A stretch of DNA of 64,000 nt from Insulibacter thermoxylanivorax (GTDB lineage Bacteria; Bacillota; Bacilli; Paenibacillales; DA-C8), in contig NZ_BMAQ01000048.1 of the NCBI RefSeq assembly GCF_015472005.1, forward strand, positions 1 to 64,000, written 5' to 3'. Of the stretch, positions 33,878-42,596 are shown one piece after another; position 1 is the first letter of the stretch; each line of letters starts with the position of its first letter. The notes below the pieces were generated by a model, which had not been told where the DNA came from, searched no databases, and saw only the letters and a program-made list of their open reading frames with translations. A program made the translations under genes and the position numbers.

Positions 33878-34963
33878 ATGCATATAACAGATGGGAAGAT
33901 CGGTGCGCGGGAACAGCTTGCCGTGGCTACATTCTTAATCGCCATGAAGGTGTCGGATACGACGCCGGATATCCTCATCCATCATGCGATGAATGCCGCT
34001 TGGCTCGTATCCTTGATCAACGGGCTGGTTGTTTTGATCCCGCTGCTCCTCATCCTGCATCTCCTTAAGAGATACCAAACGGGGCTGTACGATCTGCTGC
34101 TCACCTTGACCGGGCGCTGGGGGAGCACGCTCATCATGCTGTTCATCTTCCTCTGGCTGTTCATCAGCACCTTTGTCAATTCGAGGAGCTATATTGATAT
34201 CGTCAACACGCTGTTCTTCCCGCAAACCTCGATCGAAGCTTTATATGTGTTGTTCCTCCTCTTCTGTGCGCTCGTCTCCATCCGTGGCTTCGAAACCCTC
34301 GGCCGGATGTCCTGGCTCTTGTTCTGGTTGATCGCGGGAATCGTTATCCTGCTGCTCTTAACGACTTGGCAGCATATGAAGATCAGTCAGCTGTTCCCGC
34401 TTCTGGGACCGGGACTGGATGTCATTCTGCTGCGCGGCGTTACCCACAGCTCCCTGTATGTCGAGCTGTTTTTGATAGCTTTTTTCTTTCCATATACGAC
34501 GTCATACAAGGCTTTGAGAGATGGGGTATGGATCGGTTTCGCCGTCTCAGCTCTCATGCTCATCGTGTTCAACGCGGTGTATGTGATGGTCTTTGATTAC
34601 CCCGCAATTGCAAGTATGCCTTATCCATATCAGCAATTGACGAGATCTTCCAGTTTATTCGGTATGGAAGCACATATGGATGCCTTGTTCCTGGGGGTCT
34701 GGATCATCGCGGCGATCCTGCACTTCGCGCTCTATCTCTATATCTTGGCTTATCTCTTCGCCAGATTGTTCAAGATTCAAGAATTCGAGATGCTGATCAT
34801 ACCCATGACCGGTTTGGTCCTCTATATCGGCATGATTCAAGAAAATGTGATGCAGATGATTTTCCTAAGAGATGTACTGATGATGACGACCTCCATCTTC
34901 TACTTGCTGCTGCCCTTTGGCCTATGGATCCTTCATCTGTGGAGGAGGCGAAAAGTCAGGTGA
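33878..34963 (+). CDS. Spore germination protein, GerB family (B subunit, APC-type permease)
   Basis: 361 residues with about ten hydrophobic helices, related to amino-acid permeases. In germinant receptors this subunit binds the nutrient. The N-terminus GKIGAREQLAVATFLIAMKV is typical of GerAB/spore permease proteins. The ATG at 33878 lies one base after the gerA stop, with AAAGGA upstream. The end overlaps the gerC start by 4 bases (GTGA). Confidence 0.92.
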   Translation: MHITDGKIGAREQLAVATFLIAMKVSDTTPDILIHHAMNAAWLVSLINGLVVLIPLLLILHLLKRYQTGLYDLLLTLTGRWGSTLIMLFIFLWLFISTFVNSRSYIDIVNTLFFPQTSIEALYVLFLLFCALVSIRGFETLGRMSWLLFWLIAGIVILLLLTTWQHMKISQLFPLLGPGLDVILLRGVTHSSLYVELFLIAFFFPYTTSYKALRDGVWIGFAVSALMLIVFNAVYVMVFDYPAIASMPYPYQQLTRSSSLFGMEAHMDALFLGVWIIAAILHFALYLYILAYLFARLFKIQEFEMLIIPMTGLVLYIGMIQENVMQMIFLRDVLMMTTSIFYLLLPFGLWILHLWRRRKVR

Positions 34964-36207
34964 GATACAAAACGATCCGCATCCTGATCGCGGCCAGTTT
35001 ATGGCTGCTGACCGTCTTCCTAAGCGGCTGTGCTGACTATGCAGAGATTGAGCGCCTGGCCCATGTGGTCGTATTAGGTCTGGATCGGGCAGATGATCAG
35101 TTCATCAAAGTAACCTTCCAGATTGCGAACCCGCAAGTAGGCTCTACAGATCGAAGCCAAGCGGAGGAAGAGCCGCCCAGTGATATAATTACGATCACGG
35201 CGACGGATATCGTCAATGCCAAGGAACTGTCGAAGACCATCATTCCGCGGCGCATGAACTTTACCCATCTGCAATCGATCGTCATCTCCGAGGAACTGGC
35301 GCGTACGCATCAATTGCATGAGATGATCGCCGGTCTGATCAGACTGCCCGAGATGAGGCGTGAGATGAATCTGATCATCTCGCGCGAGCCGGCGCAGCGT
35401 TTTATTCGCAAGAACAAACCGCGGCTGGAGACCAGACCGTATAAGTATTATGAATTCATGATCGACCAATGGGAGGAATCGGGTCTTGTCCCGAACTCTA
35501 CGATCAATGACTATCTCAAGGCTCTCTCCGGCGAGTTATTCTTGGCGATCTATGCGACGACCGAGAAAGTCGAGGCTCCCTTGTATGAATACGAGGACAA
35601 ATACAAAGCTGGCGAAGTGCCGACGGAGGAAAGCGATCCGGTACAGATCATCGGTTCAGCGGTGATCAAGCAGGGCAAGATGATCGGTGTATTAAGCGGT
35701 GAGGAGACGCGTTACAGCTTGATGCTCCGGCCTGATGACTTGTACCGCTCGCAGGTGATCTCCTTTCCCGATCCGATCCATAAGGGGGAGCGGGTGAGCG
35801 TTCATCTGTTAAGGAAGGGAGCACCCCGGGTTCAGCTTGACCTTTCCGGCGAAGCGCCCAAGATCGACGTCACGGTGCGCATGGATATGCAGATCCTCTC
35901 GATCCAGAGTATGATCGATTATGTCGGCAATCAGCAGAATATCGATAAACTCGATCGATTCATCGAGGATGTGCTGGAGCGTGGGACGATGAACTTCATA
36001 CGCAAGACCCAGGAGGAATATCGCGGCGAACCGTTCCTGTGGCATCTTGAAGCGAGGAAGAAGTTCTGGACATGGGACGAATACAACCGATATGACTGGT
36101 TCAGCCAATACCCGCGTGCAGAGGTGAAAGTGAAGTACGATATCGATGTCCGGAGTTTCGGCAAGCAATTCCAGCCGCCTAAGATCAATGAGGAAAGGAC
36201 GAGATAA
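34960..36207 (+). CDS. Spore germination lipoprotein, Ger(x)C family (C subunit)
   Basis: 415 residues. A signal peptide with lipobox LSGC (about residues 21-24) is followed by the GerAC fold: EIERLAHVVVLGLDRAD, FTHLQSIVISEELAR, and the C-terminal IEDVLERGTMNFIRKTQEEY. It completes the germinant receptor as a lipid-anchored subunit. The GTG start overlaps the gerB stop, with GGAGG upstream. An earlier in-frame ATG would remove the signal peptide from the N-terminus and is rejected. Confidence 0.92.
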   Translation: MRYKTIRILIAASLWLLTVFLSGCADYAEIERLAHVVVLGLDRADDQFIKVTFQIANPQVGSTDRSQAEEEPPSDIITITATDIVNAKELSKTIIPRRMNFTHLQSIVISEELARTHQLHEMIAGLIRLPEMRREMNLIISREPAQRFIRKNKPRLETRPYKYYEFMIDQWEESGLVPNSTINDYLKALSGELFLAIYATTEKVEAPLYEYEDKYKAGEVPTEESDPVQIIGSAVIKQGKMIGVLSGEETRYSLMLRPDDLYRSQVISFPDPIHKGERVSVHLLRKGAPRVQLDLSGEAPKIDVTVRMDMQILSIQSMIDYVGNQQNIDKLDRFIEDVLERGTMNFIRKTQEEYRGEPFLWHLEARKKFWTWDEYNRYDWFSQYPRAEVKVKYDIDVRSFGKQFQPPKINEERTR

Positions 36208-36213
36208 GCAAGA

Positions 36214-36372
36214 ATGATCTGGATCTTGTACGGAACAGCCGCCTATCTGACCTATTATACGTACTTGGTTGCACGAACGCTTTGGCGGGAAGGCAAGCTG
36301 GCCGGCGGGATCGCGGTTGGTGTGATCGCTCTCAGCTTTGTTCCCCTGACGGTCTATCTGCAATTAACCTAA
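36214..36372 (+). CDS. Small two-helix membrane protein downstream of gerC
   Basis: 52 residues: MIWILYGTAAYLTYYTYLVA, a short RTLWREGKLAGG loop, then a second hydrophobic segment ending LTVYLQLT. It begins 6 bases after the gerC stop, so it is probably part of the germination operon. The ribosome site is weak. The function is unknown. A small auxiliary receptor subunit is possible but is only inferred from position. Confidence 0.55.
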   Translation: MIWILYGTAAYLTYYTYLVARTLWREGKLAGGIAVGVIALSFVPLTVYLQLT

Positions 36373-36712
36373 AGCAAGGATCCTGCGATGGATGAGTGAG
36401 GGCGCCGGGACAAGCGGTCGAAAATGATGGTCATAGCCGCGAAAAATCGTCATAAGCTGAACATTAGAGGCTGCGGCCTGTGTACGGAGAGATGAGTCGA
36501 TGCGGTGATCCGGTGATTCGGCATCGGGTGATACCGCCTCTGAGCGTTGGATGATGCGTTATGGGCGGCTGTACCTCTGAGCGCTAGGGAGGCGGAACCC
36601 TTAGGAATGAGAAATTACAGTCGAAATCGTTGGAAAAATATGATACATTAGTGATAGATCGACTGGGACATACGTACGAACTCATCAATCTTAGAAGGAT
36701 AGGAGTACGGGG
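36373..36712. other. Gene-free stretch with a likely promoter
   Basis: No coding region is seen. TTACAG (36615-36620), an 18-base spacer and TATGAT (36639-36644) may start transcription of the following small membrane protein. Confidence 0.45.
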
Positions 36713-36931
36713 ATGGACTTGGAACGATTGATCCTGATGATCCGGCTGTTAAATGTATGTGTATCCGTGGTTGGGTCAGGCATGCTGCTCGCTGCCATGC
36801 TGATGCCCGAGGTGTTCTCGGTTAGCCCGGCCTTTCCAGCGATCATCGCATTCAGTTGGATCGTAACGATCTTCTTCAATCCCGCAGCGAAGGAATTGTG
36901 GGAGAAATGGAAGAGCAATATGCGTTCTTGA
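36713..36931 (+). CDS. Small membrane protein of unknown function
   Basis: 72 residues with two hydrophobic segments (about 15-33 and 40-57) and a basic C-terminus (KELWEKWKSNMRS). AGGAGTACGGGG precedes the ATG, so translation is well supported. A promoter candidate lies 70 bases upstream and a terminator 10 bases after the stop, so it is a single-gene unit. I do not recognise a family. Confidence 0.65.
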   Translation: MDLERLILMIRLLNVCVSVVGSGMLLAAMLMPEVFSVSPAFPAIIAFSWIVTIFFNPAAKELWEKWKSNMRS

Positions 36932-36939
36932 CGGGCTTC

Positions 36940-36973
36940 AACCGAGGACAGAGCGGGTTCTCGGTTGTTTTCT
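36940..36973 (+). terminator. Terminator of the small membrane protein gene
   Basis: AACCGAG and CTCGGTT arms are separated by a 13-base loop and followed by GTTTTCT. Confidence 0.7.
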
Positions 36974-37093
36974 GTTTCCGAAAAGGGGTACAATGGCAAT
37001 AACGGCTGTAATCGGATTCAATCGTTTCATAGCATCTATAACAGGATCTGACAGATCTTCATAGAATCGTTGGCTAAGTGGGTGAACGGATAC

Positions 37094-37807
37094 ATGATTA
37101 TACGCAATCTTAGAAAATCCTACGATGAACAGGTCGTGCTGAAAGGTGTCTCGCTGGCGGCCGGCCAGGGCGAGATGGTTGCGATCCTGGGGCCGAGCGG
37201 CAGCGGCAAGAGCGTCCTGCTGAAGTGCATCGCCTTAAGGGAGCGATGGGACGGCGGCGAATTCATCTATGACGATGATGATTTGCTTAAGCAGGGCTGG
37301 CTCGCTCAGCTGAGGTATAGGAGCATCTGTGCCTATCTTCCGCCGAAGGAGATCAGCTTGAATCCGAACAAGACGGCGCTGAAGAATGTCCTTTCGGGTC
37401 TGCTGCCAACCTGGCGCAAACTGATCGGAGCGCGGACGAAGCGGGAATACATGACGGCGATGGATTATCTGGAGAATGTCGGCCTGCTGGACCTGGCCCA
37501 TCGCAAGGTTCAGACGCTGAGCGGCGGCGAGAAGCAGCGGGTCGCCGTGGCGAAGGCGCTGATCCAGGGAGCGGACATCATCGTCGCCGATGAACCCGTC
37601 ATCGGGCTGGATCCCGAATCCGCTCAGCTTGTGCTGAAGGATCTTCGCTACATGTGCGATAAGCATAAGGCGACGGTGCTTTTTACGATCCCGCAGATCG
37701 AGTGGGCAGAGAAATATGCGACGCGCCTCATCGGCTTGGTGGACGGCCAAGTGATCTTCGATGTTTCGGGACGCAGGTTAACAACGGCGGAGAAGATGAA
37801 GCTGTAA
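37094..37807 (+). CDS. Orphan ABC transporter ATP-binding protein (phosphonate PhnC type)
   Basis: 237 residues. Walker A is GPSGSGKSV (about 34-42), the signature is LSGGEKQR, Walker B is IIVADEPVIGLDP. The stretch LKNVLSGLLPTWRKLIGART resembles PhnC of phosphonate importers (VLSGRLG.). The switch-region His is replaced: FTIPQIEWAE stands where most families have a His after the D-loop. No permease or binding protein is adjacent, so its partner is unknown. It might serve a distant transporter or a non-transport function. The start at ATG 37094 (MIIRNLRKSYD) is preferred over upstream TTG/GTG codons. Confidence 0.8.
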   Translation: MIIRNLRKSYDEQVVLKGVSLAAGQGEMVAILGPSGSGKSVLLKCIALRERWDGGEFIYDDDDLLKQGWLAQLRYRSICAYLPPKEISLNPNKTALKNVLSGLLPTWRKLIGARTKREYMTAMDYLENVGLLDLAHRKVQTLSGGEKQRVAVAKALIQGADIIVADEPVIGLDPESAQLVLKDLRYMCDKHKATVLFTIPQIEWAEKYATRLIGLVDGQVIFDVSGRRLTTAEKMKL

Positions 37808-37940
37808 TCTGATTCGTTCCGAGCCCCTGCCTTGCCCCCGCCGGGCGAACGTCTAATTTCTTTGCAGGTTGTGCGCTTAACCATACGCATCTCCCGCGAA
37901 GCGATATAATGTATCAATGCTTTATCGGGAGGTGAAGCGA

Positions 37941-38051
37941 ATGGGTTACGCTGCAGGTGGTGGAGTAGGCGGCGGCTTCTGGACGTCTACGGGTACTATT
38001 CTCGTGCTGTTTATTTTGTTGGTGATCATCAGCCGTACGGTCTTTTATTAA
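37941..38051 (+). CDS. YjcZ-family small spore-associated protein
   Basis: 36 residues: MGYAAGGGVGGGFW, then a single hydrophobic helix TGTILVLFILLVIISRTVFY. The Gly-rich start and the C-terminal helix match the YjcZ/sporulation small-protein family found in many Bacillales genomes. GGGAGGTG lies 6 bases before the ATG, and a strong terminator follows. Expression in the developing spore is inferred from the family. Confidence 0.8.
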   Translation: MGYAAGGGVGGGFWTSTGTILVLFILLVIISRTVFY

Positions 38052-38060
38052 ACAACACCC

Positions 38061-38097
38061 AAAGGGGCAGCCTGCTGAATAAGCGGCTGCCTCTTTT
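38061..38097 (+). terminator. Terminator of the yjcZ-like gene
   Basis: AAAGGGGCAGCC pairs with GGCTGCCTCTTTT across a short loop, with the T-run forming part of the descending arm. Confidence 0.85.
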
Positions 38098-38183
38098 GGC
38101 TGTGCGCCTTTGGTGCATGTCGGCAATGTTTTGCTTTGCCTGCGATCATGTTACAATAAGATCAAAATTCGATATAGCAGAGG

Positions 38184-39695
38184 ATGATGGGATTGTTACT
38201 AGGATTGGATGTGGGTACGACCAATATCAAAGCGGGTTTATTCTATGAAGACGGCCGGTTGGCAGCTGCAGCCAGCCGTCCGACGAAGACATCTTATACC
38301 GAGGACGGGCTGCCGTATTATGATCCGGAGTGGATGTGGGCGACGGCAGCAGAGGTATTGCGTGAAGCGGCGGCGAAGGCGGAGGAGCCTGTGCGTTGCC
38401 TTGGGATCACGAGTATGGCGGAGGCGGGGCTCTTGATCGATCTGGTGAGCGGCAAGCCCAAATCCCATGTCATCCCGTGGTTCGATAAGCGTTCGCTGCC
38501 CCAGTTGGAACGTATCAAGGCTGCGAGTGATGCGCTGACTCGTTTCTCGCGCTCTGGGCTGAACCCCAGCTTCAAGTACGGCATGCTGAAGATGATGTGG
38601 CTGAAGGATCAGGATGCTGGGATTCTGAAGGATGCGTGTTGGCTTTCGGTGTCGGATTATATCGCCTATCGCTTGACAGGGCAGCGCTTCACCGATGCTT
38701 CCTTAGCTGCGCGCACCTATGCCTATGATTTACATAACCAGCAGTGGGACCGCGGCTTCCTCGAGCAGTTCGGACTCGGCGAAGTCACCTTCCCTAAGGT
38801 TCTGCCGGCGGGACAAGCGGGCGGGAAGGTGCATGCCGAAGCTGCTGTCGTCAGCGGACTGCGGGAGGGCTTGGCGGTTGCCGTCTGCGGTCATGACCAC
38901 CTGTGCGCCAGCGTCGCCGTTGGTGCGCTTGAGCCCGGCCATGTCTTCGATTCGATGGGCACGGCGGAGACCCTTGTCGGCATCCTGCCGGAGCGCCGGC
39001 TCGGCGAGAAGGAGTTCCGGACCGGGATGTCCCACGGCAAACATGTGCTGCCAGGGCGGTATTTCTGGATGGGGGGCATCTCTTCCTCCGGCGGTTCCGT
39101 CGAATGGATGCGCAAGATCATTCAGGACCCGCCGATCGCTTACGAGGATATGAACCGGATGCTGGCGGAGACGGAGCGGAAACCTACGGGCATCCTGTAT
39201 TATCCGTATCTGTCCGGCAGCGGGGCGCCGAAGCCGAATCCGAATATGCTGTCCTCTTTCATCGGCATCAGCGTGAACCATACCCGCGCTGATATGATGA
39301 GAGCTGTGCTGGAGGGTACGGTGTATGAGTTCGCGGCGATTCGCCGCGCGGCGGAGCAGGCTTCCGGACAGCCGATCAACACGATCACGGCCGTCGGCGG
39401 CGGGACGCGCAACCAAGTGCTGATGCAGATCAAGGCGGATGTGACCGGCTGCACGTTCCATATTCCGAATGTGGAAGAAGCGACGATGCTCGGCGCAGCG
39501 CTTCTGGCCGGGATCGGCAGCGGTGTGTACCGCGATGAATTCGAGGCTTGGCAGCACATCTCGCCGCAGCTGTCGATTCGCACCATAACGCCGGACCCGG
39601 AGGTCGGCAAGCTGTATCAGCCGTATCTCGAAGCCTATCTGGAACTGCGGGATGCTCTGCATGACCATTTCAACAAGCTGGCGAACCGGGGCTGA
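38184..39695 (+). CDS. FGGY-family carbohydrate kinase
   Basis: 503 residues. The first ATP phosphate loop is LGLDVGTTNIKAGLFYEDG (about 6-24), and FDSMGTAETLVG and TAVGGGTRNQVLMQIKADV (about 405-423) are the later ATP-binding segments. Family members phosphorylate xylulose, gluconate, fuculose, erythritol and similar compounds. The sequence does not fix the substrate and no isomerase or transporter is adjacent. The start is uncertain among 38184, the next ATG at 38187, and a TTG at 38193 with better ribosome-site spacing. It is a single gene. Confidence 0.85.
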   Translation: MMGLLLGLDVGTTNIKAGLFYEDGRLAAAASRPTKTSYTEDGLPYYDPEWMWATAAEVLREAAAKAEEPVRCLGITSMAEAGLLIDLVSGKPKSHVIPWFDKRSLPQLERIKAASDALTRFSRSGLNPSFKYGMLKMMWLKDQDAGILKDACWLSVSDYIAYRLTGQRFTDASLAARTYAYDLHNQQWDRGFLEQFGLGEVTFPKVLPAGQAGGKVHAEAAVVSGLREGLAVAVCGHDHLCASVAVGALEPGHVFDSMGTAETLVGILPERRLGEKEFRTGMSHGKHVLPGRYFWMGGISSSGGSVEWMRKIIQDPPIAYEDMNRMLAETERKPTGILYYPYLSGSGAPKPNPNMLSSFIGISVNHTRADMMRAVLEGTVYEFAAIRRAAEQASGQPINTITAVGGGTRNQVLMQIKADVTGCTFHIPNVEEATMLGAALLAGIGSGVYRDEFEAWQHISPQLSIRTITPDPEVGKLYQPYLEAYLELRDALHDHFNKLANRG

Positions 39696-39913
39696 CAGCC
39701 TCCGGTTTAAGACGGAGGACGGGCTGAAACGGACGGGCCGAACCAGCGCGATGCGCGCTCTGCGAGCTGTTTGCGGATCGCTTGCGGGCACTTCAGCCCG
39801 GCCTGCAATCGGTTCGCTCTACGCCTTATGAGGGCTGTGTTCAGACGGGTTAAAGTATGCTACAATTTAGTCAGCTATTGGGCATATTGACAAGGACGAG
39901 GGAGTATTCACAC

Positions 39914-40201
39914 ATGATCACGCATATCGTATTTTTTAAGTTAAAAGACCGTTCCGAAGAGAACATCCAGCGCACGCGGGAGGTGCTCGCGTCCATGGAG
40001 GGGAAGATTCCCCAGCTTCGATCCTTGGAAGTCGGCGTCGATGTCGTGCGTTCCGAGCGATCCTATGATTTGGCGCTGGTAGCCAAGTTTGATTCGCTGG
40101 AAGATTTGCAGATCTATAACGATCATCCGGTTCATCAGGAAGTGATTCGCTATATCGCTGAGGTGAAGGATGTATCGGTGTCTGTTGATTACGAGTCGTA
40201 G
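39914..40201 (+). CDS. Dabb (stress-responsive A/B barrel) family protein
   Basis: 95 residues with the compact A/B barrel pattern: MITHIVFFKLKDRSEENIQR at the start, ...LRSLEVGVDVVRSERSYDLA in the middle and YNDHPVHQEVIRYIAEV near the end. The family is widespread and mostly of unknown function, some members being polyketide cyclases. The ATG at 39914 has GGGAG 9 bases upstream. Confidence 0.85.
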   Translation: MITHIVFFKLKDRSEENIQRTREVLASMEGKIPQLRSLEVGVDVVRSERSYDLALVAKFDSLEDLQIYNDHPVHQEVIRYIAEVKDVSVSVDYES

Positions 40202-40253
40202 AGCCGCTGATCGATTGTACGGCTTGCGGATTATCATGTTGGAGGATTAGGCG

Positions 40254-40358
40254 ATGGAGAACATGTCCGAATATGTGACGATCCTGGCGGTGATCATCCT
40301 GACTTTCGTCATCGGGACGATCTGGCTGAAACGCCGAGGACGCAAGAAAGGGCTGTAA
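40254..40358 (+). CDS. Single-pass membrane microprotein
   Basis: 34 residues: an acidic start MENMSEY, one hydrophobic helix (VTILAVIILTFVIGTIWL) and a very basic tail (KRRGRKKGL). This gives a clear N-out/C-in anchor. GGAGG lies 8 bases before the ATG. It sits between the Dabb and HepT-like genes with short gaps and is probably cotranscribed with the latter. No family was recognised. Confidence 0.65.
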   Translation: MENMSEYVTILAVIILTFVIGTIWLKRRGRKKGL

Positions 40359-40375
40359 CAGGAGGCTGGCTGAAG

Positions 40376-40807
40376 ATGTATTATGTAGATCGCGGGCAGA
40401 TCGAGCAGCGCTTTCGATACATAGATGAATGGTTGCTGGAAGCGGTGGGCGAGCTGCAGAAGAAACCGGCGATGCCGCCGTCATTGGAGCGGCTGGCCTG
40501 GGAGAGAACGCTGCATCTGGCGGCTGAATTGGTCACGGATATCGGGAGTTTGATGATCGATGGTTTTATCATGCGGGATGCGAGCAGCTATGAGGATATC
40601 GTCGAAGTACTGAGGGAAGAAGGGGTATTCGATGATTCCCTTGGCGCTGACCTGCATGAGCTGGTGAAACTTCGGAAACCGTTGGTGCAGAGGTATTATG
40701 CACTTGATGCGTCCATGCTGGAGGTTTGGAAGCCGCGGCTTGTTGAACTTCTGCAAGCTTTCCGACAATCCGTGGAGCAATATCTGCAGCGCGAACTGTT
40801 GAAGTAA
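40376..40807 (+). CDS. HepT-like (DUF86, YutE family) protein
   Basis: 143 all-helical residues of the DUF86/HepT-like family. Segments WERTLHLAAELVTDIGSLMI, DGFIMRDASSYEDIVEVL and LRKPLVQRYY match the Bacillus YutE type. In HepT-MntA toxin-antitoxin pairs an R-X4-H motif (here within RLAWERTLH) acts in the toxin and a nucleotidyltransferase is the antitoxin. No nucleotidyltransferase gene is nearby, so this is more likely the solitary housekeeping form. GGAGG lies 10 bases before the ATG. Confidence 0.82.
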   Translation: MYYVDRGQIEQRFRYIDEWLLEAVGELQKKPAMPPSLERLAWERTLHLAAELVTDIGSLMIDGFIMRDASSYEDIVEVLREEGVFDDSLGADLHELVKLRKPLVQRYYALDASMLEVWKPRLVELLQAFRQSVEQYLQRELLK

Positions 40808-40984
40808 TCCGTGTCATGGGTGAAGTCGGGGCGAAGGTCGGCTTTCGTTCCGGCTTTCTTGCTTGCGGCGATTTTGTGATTCAGACGGTGCTGCAGCATG
40901 GGGATAGGGACATCATGACAGGTTAGGACATATGGTACTATTAGCGAGCAAGACCAAAAATATAACGAAGGAAGCGATGTTTCC

Positions 40985-41794
40985 TTGGAACATCCTATTG
41001 CAATATTGGATTCCGGTGTCGGCGGACTGACGGTAGCGAAGGAAGTGATGCGGCAGCTGCCGCTGGAGCGGATCATCTATTTTGGGGATACGCTGCGAGC
41101 ACCTTATGGACCGCGCCCTTCGGAAGAAGTGAGGCTGTTCACGAAGCAGATCGTGAGCTATCTGCTCCAATATGATCCGAAGATGATCGTGATCGCGTGC
41201 AACACAGCAACGGCAGCAGCCTTGGATGAGATCAAAGCGATGACGGATGTTCCGGTAGTCGGTGTCATCCAGCCGGGGGTGCGGGCGGCGATTAAGCGCA
41301 GCATGAAAGGAGCGATCGGTGTCATCGGCACCGAGGGCACGATTAAGAGCCGCTCCTATGAACAGGCGCTGAAACGCATCGCACCGCATCTGCAGGTTTA
41401 CAGCAAGGCATGTCCCGAATTCGTGACCTTGGTGGAGCAAGGTCTGTATCGTTCCAGCAAATGTAAACCCGTTGTCGAACGGGCCCTGCACGAATTTAAA
41501 CAGCTGGACATCGATACTCTCATCCTGGGATGCACGCATTATCCGTTCTTGGCGGATGCTATCTCGGCCTTTCTTGGACCGGAGGTAGAGCTCATCAGCT
41601 CTGCGGAAGAAACGGCCCGCGAGGTCAGCACATTGCTGTATCACAGAGGCCAGCTCGCATCCACCTTGGAGATGCCGGTGCACCAGTTTTTCTGCAGCGG
41701 CGACCCTGTCCTCTTCCAGAAGATCGCCCGGGAATGGCTGGGCGATGAGATTCAAGTGAATCCCGTGGTTTGGCAGATCCCAAGGTTCGCTTAA
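40985..41794 (+). CDS. murI: Glutamate racemase
   Basis: Supplies D-glutamate for peptidoglycan. 269 residues of the Asp/Glu racemase fold. The two catalytic Cys residues lie in VIACNTATAAALDEIK and LILGCTHYPFL, and the N-terminus PIAILDSGVGGLTVAKEV is family-typical. It starts at TTG (40985), with AAGGAAG about 11 bases upstream. No in-frame ATG with a ribosome site exists nearby. Confidence 0.95.
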   Translation: MEHPIAILDSGVGGLTVAKEVMRQLPLERIIYFGDTLRAPYGPRPSEEVRLFTKQIVSYLLQYDPKMIVIACNTATAAALDEIKAMTDVPVVGVIQPGVRAAIKRSMKGAIGVIGTEGTIKSRSYEQALKRIAPHLQVYSKACPEFVTLVEQGLYRSSKCKPVVERALHEFKQLDIDTLILGCTHYPFLADAISAFLGPEVELISSAEETAREVSTLLYHRGQLASTLEMPVHQFFCSGDPVLFQKIAREWLGDEIQVNPVVWQIPRFA

Positions 41795-41886
41795 TGCGAT
41801 AGACGATCACCGGCGAAGAGCAGGATGGAAGCGAGGATTCGCCATTCCGGCGCCGACAAGTTATAATATACTATGATGTGAGCTTG

Positions 41887-41910
41887 ACAGCCGCATGATC
41901 ATGCGGCTGT
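41887..41910 (+). terminator. Perfect palindromic hairpin after murI
   Basis: ACAGCCGCATGA-TCATGCGGCTGT is a perfect 24-base palindrome followed by TCATTTAT. It probably ends the murI transcript, although the T-run is poor. Confidence 0.6.
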
Positions 41911-41941
41911 TCATTTATGATTAATAGGAGATGAAGATCAA

Positions 41942-42244
41942 TTGAGATGCAAAATTACGCGCAACGCAGCGAAAGTCATGCTCAGAGAACTTGAGCAAGA
42001 AACAAACCAAGACCTGAAGTTTCGTGTCTTTATTACTCATATGCATGGCGACCATGCCCACTACGGCTTGACGCTGGACAAGCCGACCGAGCAGGATGAA
42101 GTGGTGATGACCGATAAGAAGATCGAGGTCATCCTGCAGCGAGACGAGCCTTTCCTCGATGGAGTGAAGATCGATTATCTCTATTTCCCGCAAGAGGGAT
42201 ATGTGATTACTAACCCGTCTAAGGGTTATCATGGTGAGTATTGA
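41942..42244 (+). CDS. HesB-like (Fe-S biosynthesis domain) protein lacking the cysteine set
   Basis: 100 residues. CKITRNAAKVMLRELEQETN at the start, FRVFITHMHGDHAHYGLTLD in the middle and VKIDYLYFPQEGYVITNPSK at the end follow the HesB/IscA-like fold. The three conserved Cys residues of A-type Fe-S carriers are absent, only one Cys (residue 3) being present. It therefore belongs to the non-cysteine branch seen in Bacillales, of unknown role. Its start is TTG with AGGAG upstream. An ATG nearby is out of frame. Its stop overlaps the next start (TGATG). Confidence 0.7.
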   Translation: MRCKITRNAAKVMLRELEQETNQDLKFRVFITHMHGDHAHYGLTLDKPTEQDEVVMTDKKIEVILQRDEPFLDGVKIDYLYFPQEGYVITNPSKGYHGEY

Positions 42245-42504
42245 TGAGTGTTGAGAGACGTGTAAAACCTGCTAACGATATCCGAATCTGTCACAAATGC
42301 AGGCATATTAACGTGGATCGGTTGAAGAAACAACTCGAGGAGATGGCTCCTGATTCCCGCATCCGAGTCGGGTGCAAATCGTACTGCGGCCCATGCGACC
42401 GCTATGCGTTCATCTATATCAACGGCCGCTATGTGACCGGCGAGACGGAACAAGAAGCCCTGGAGAAGGCGCGAAAGTATGTGAAGAAACCGCATACTTC
42501 CTGA
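42244..42504 (+). CDS. DUF1450 (YuzB-type) protein
   Basis: 86 residues. RICHKCRHINVDRLKKQLEE, then VGCKSYCGPCDRYAFIYING and YVTGETEQEALEKARKYV match the DUF1450 family (YuzB in Bacillus). Four Cys in two pairs (CHKC and CxxxCGPC) suggest metal binding or redox activity, but no function is established. The start overlaps the preceding stop by one base, so translation is coupled. Confidence 0.85.
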   Translation: MSVERRVKPANDIRICHKCRHINVDRLKKQLEEMAPDSRIRVGCKSYCGPCDRYAFIYINGRYVTGETEQEALEKARKYVKKPHTS

Positions 42505-42541
42505 TTCGGGGCGCCAACTCATTGACGCACCGTTTTCACAT

Positions 42542-42596
42542 ACTTTTCCAGGCTTTTGGGGAGGATAATGGCAAAAGCTTGGAAAGGTGTTTTTTT
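42542..42596 (+). terminator. Terminator/attenuator that pairs with the next gene's ribosome site
   Basis: ACTTTTCCA-GGCTTTTG (42542 onward) pairs with CAAAAGC-TTGGAAAGG, followed by TTTTTTT. The right arm contains GGAAAGG, the ribosome site of the gene at 42597, and the T-run directly precedes its ATG. Confidence 0.8.
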
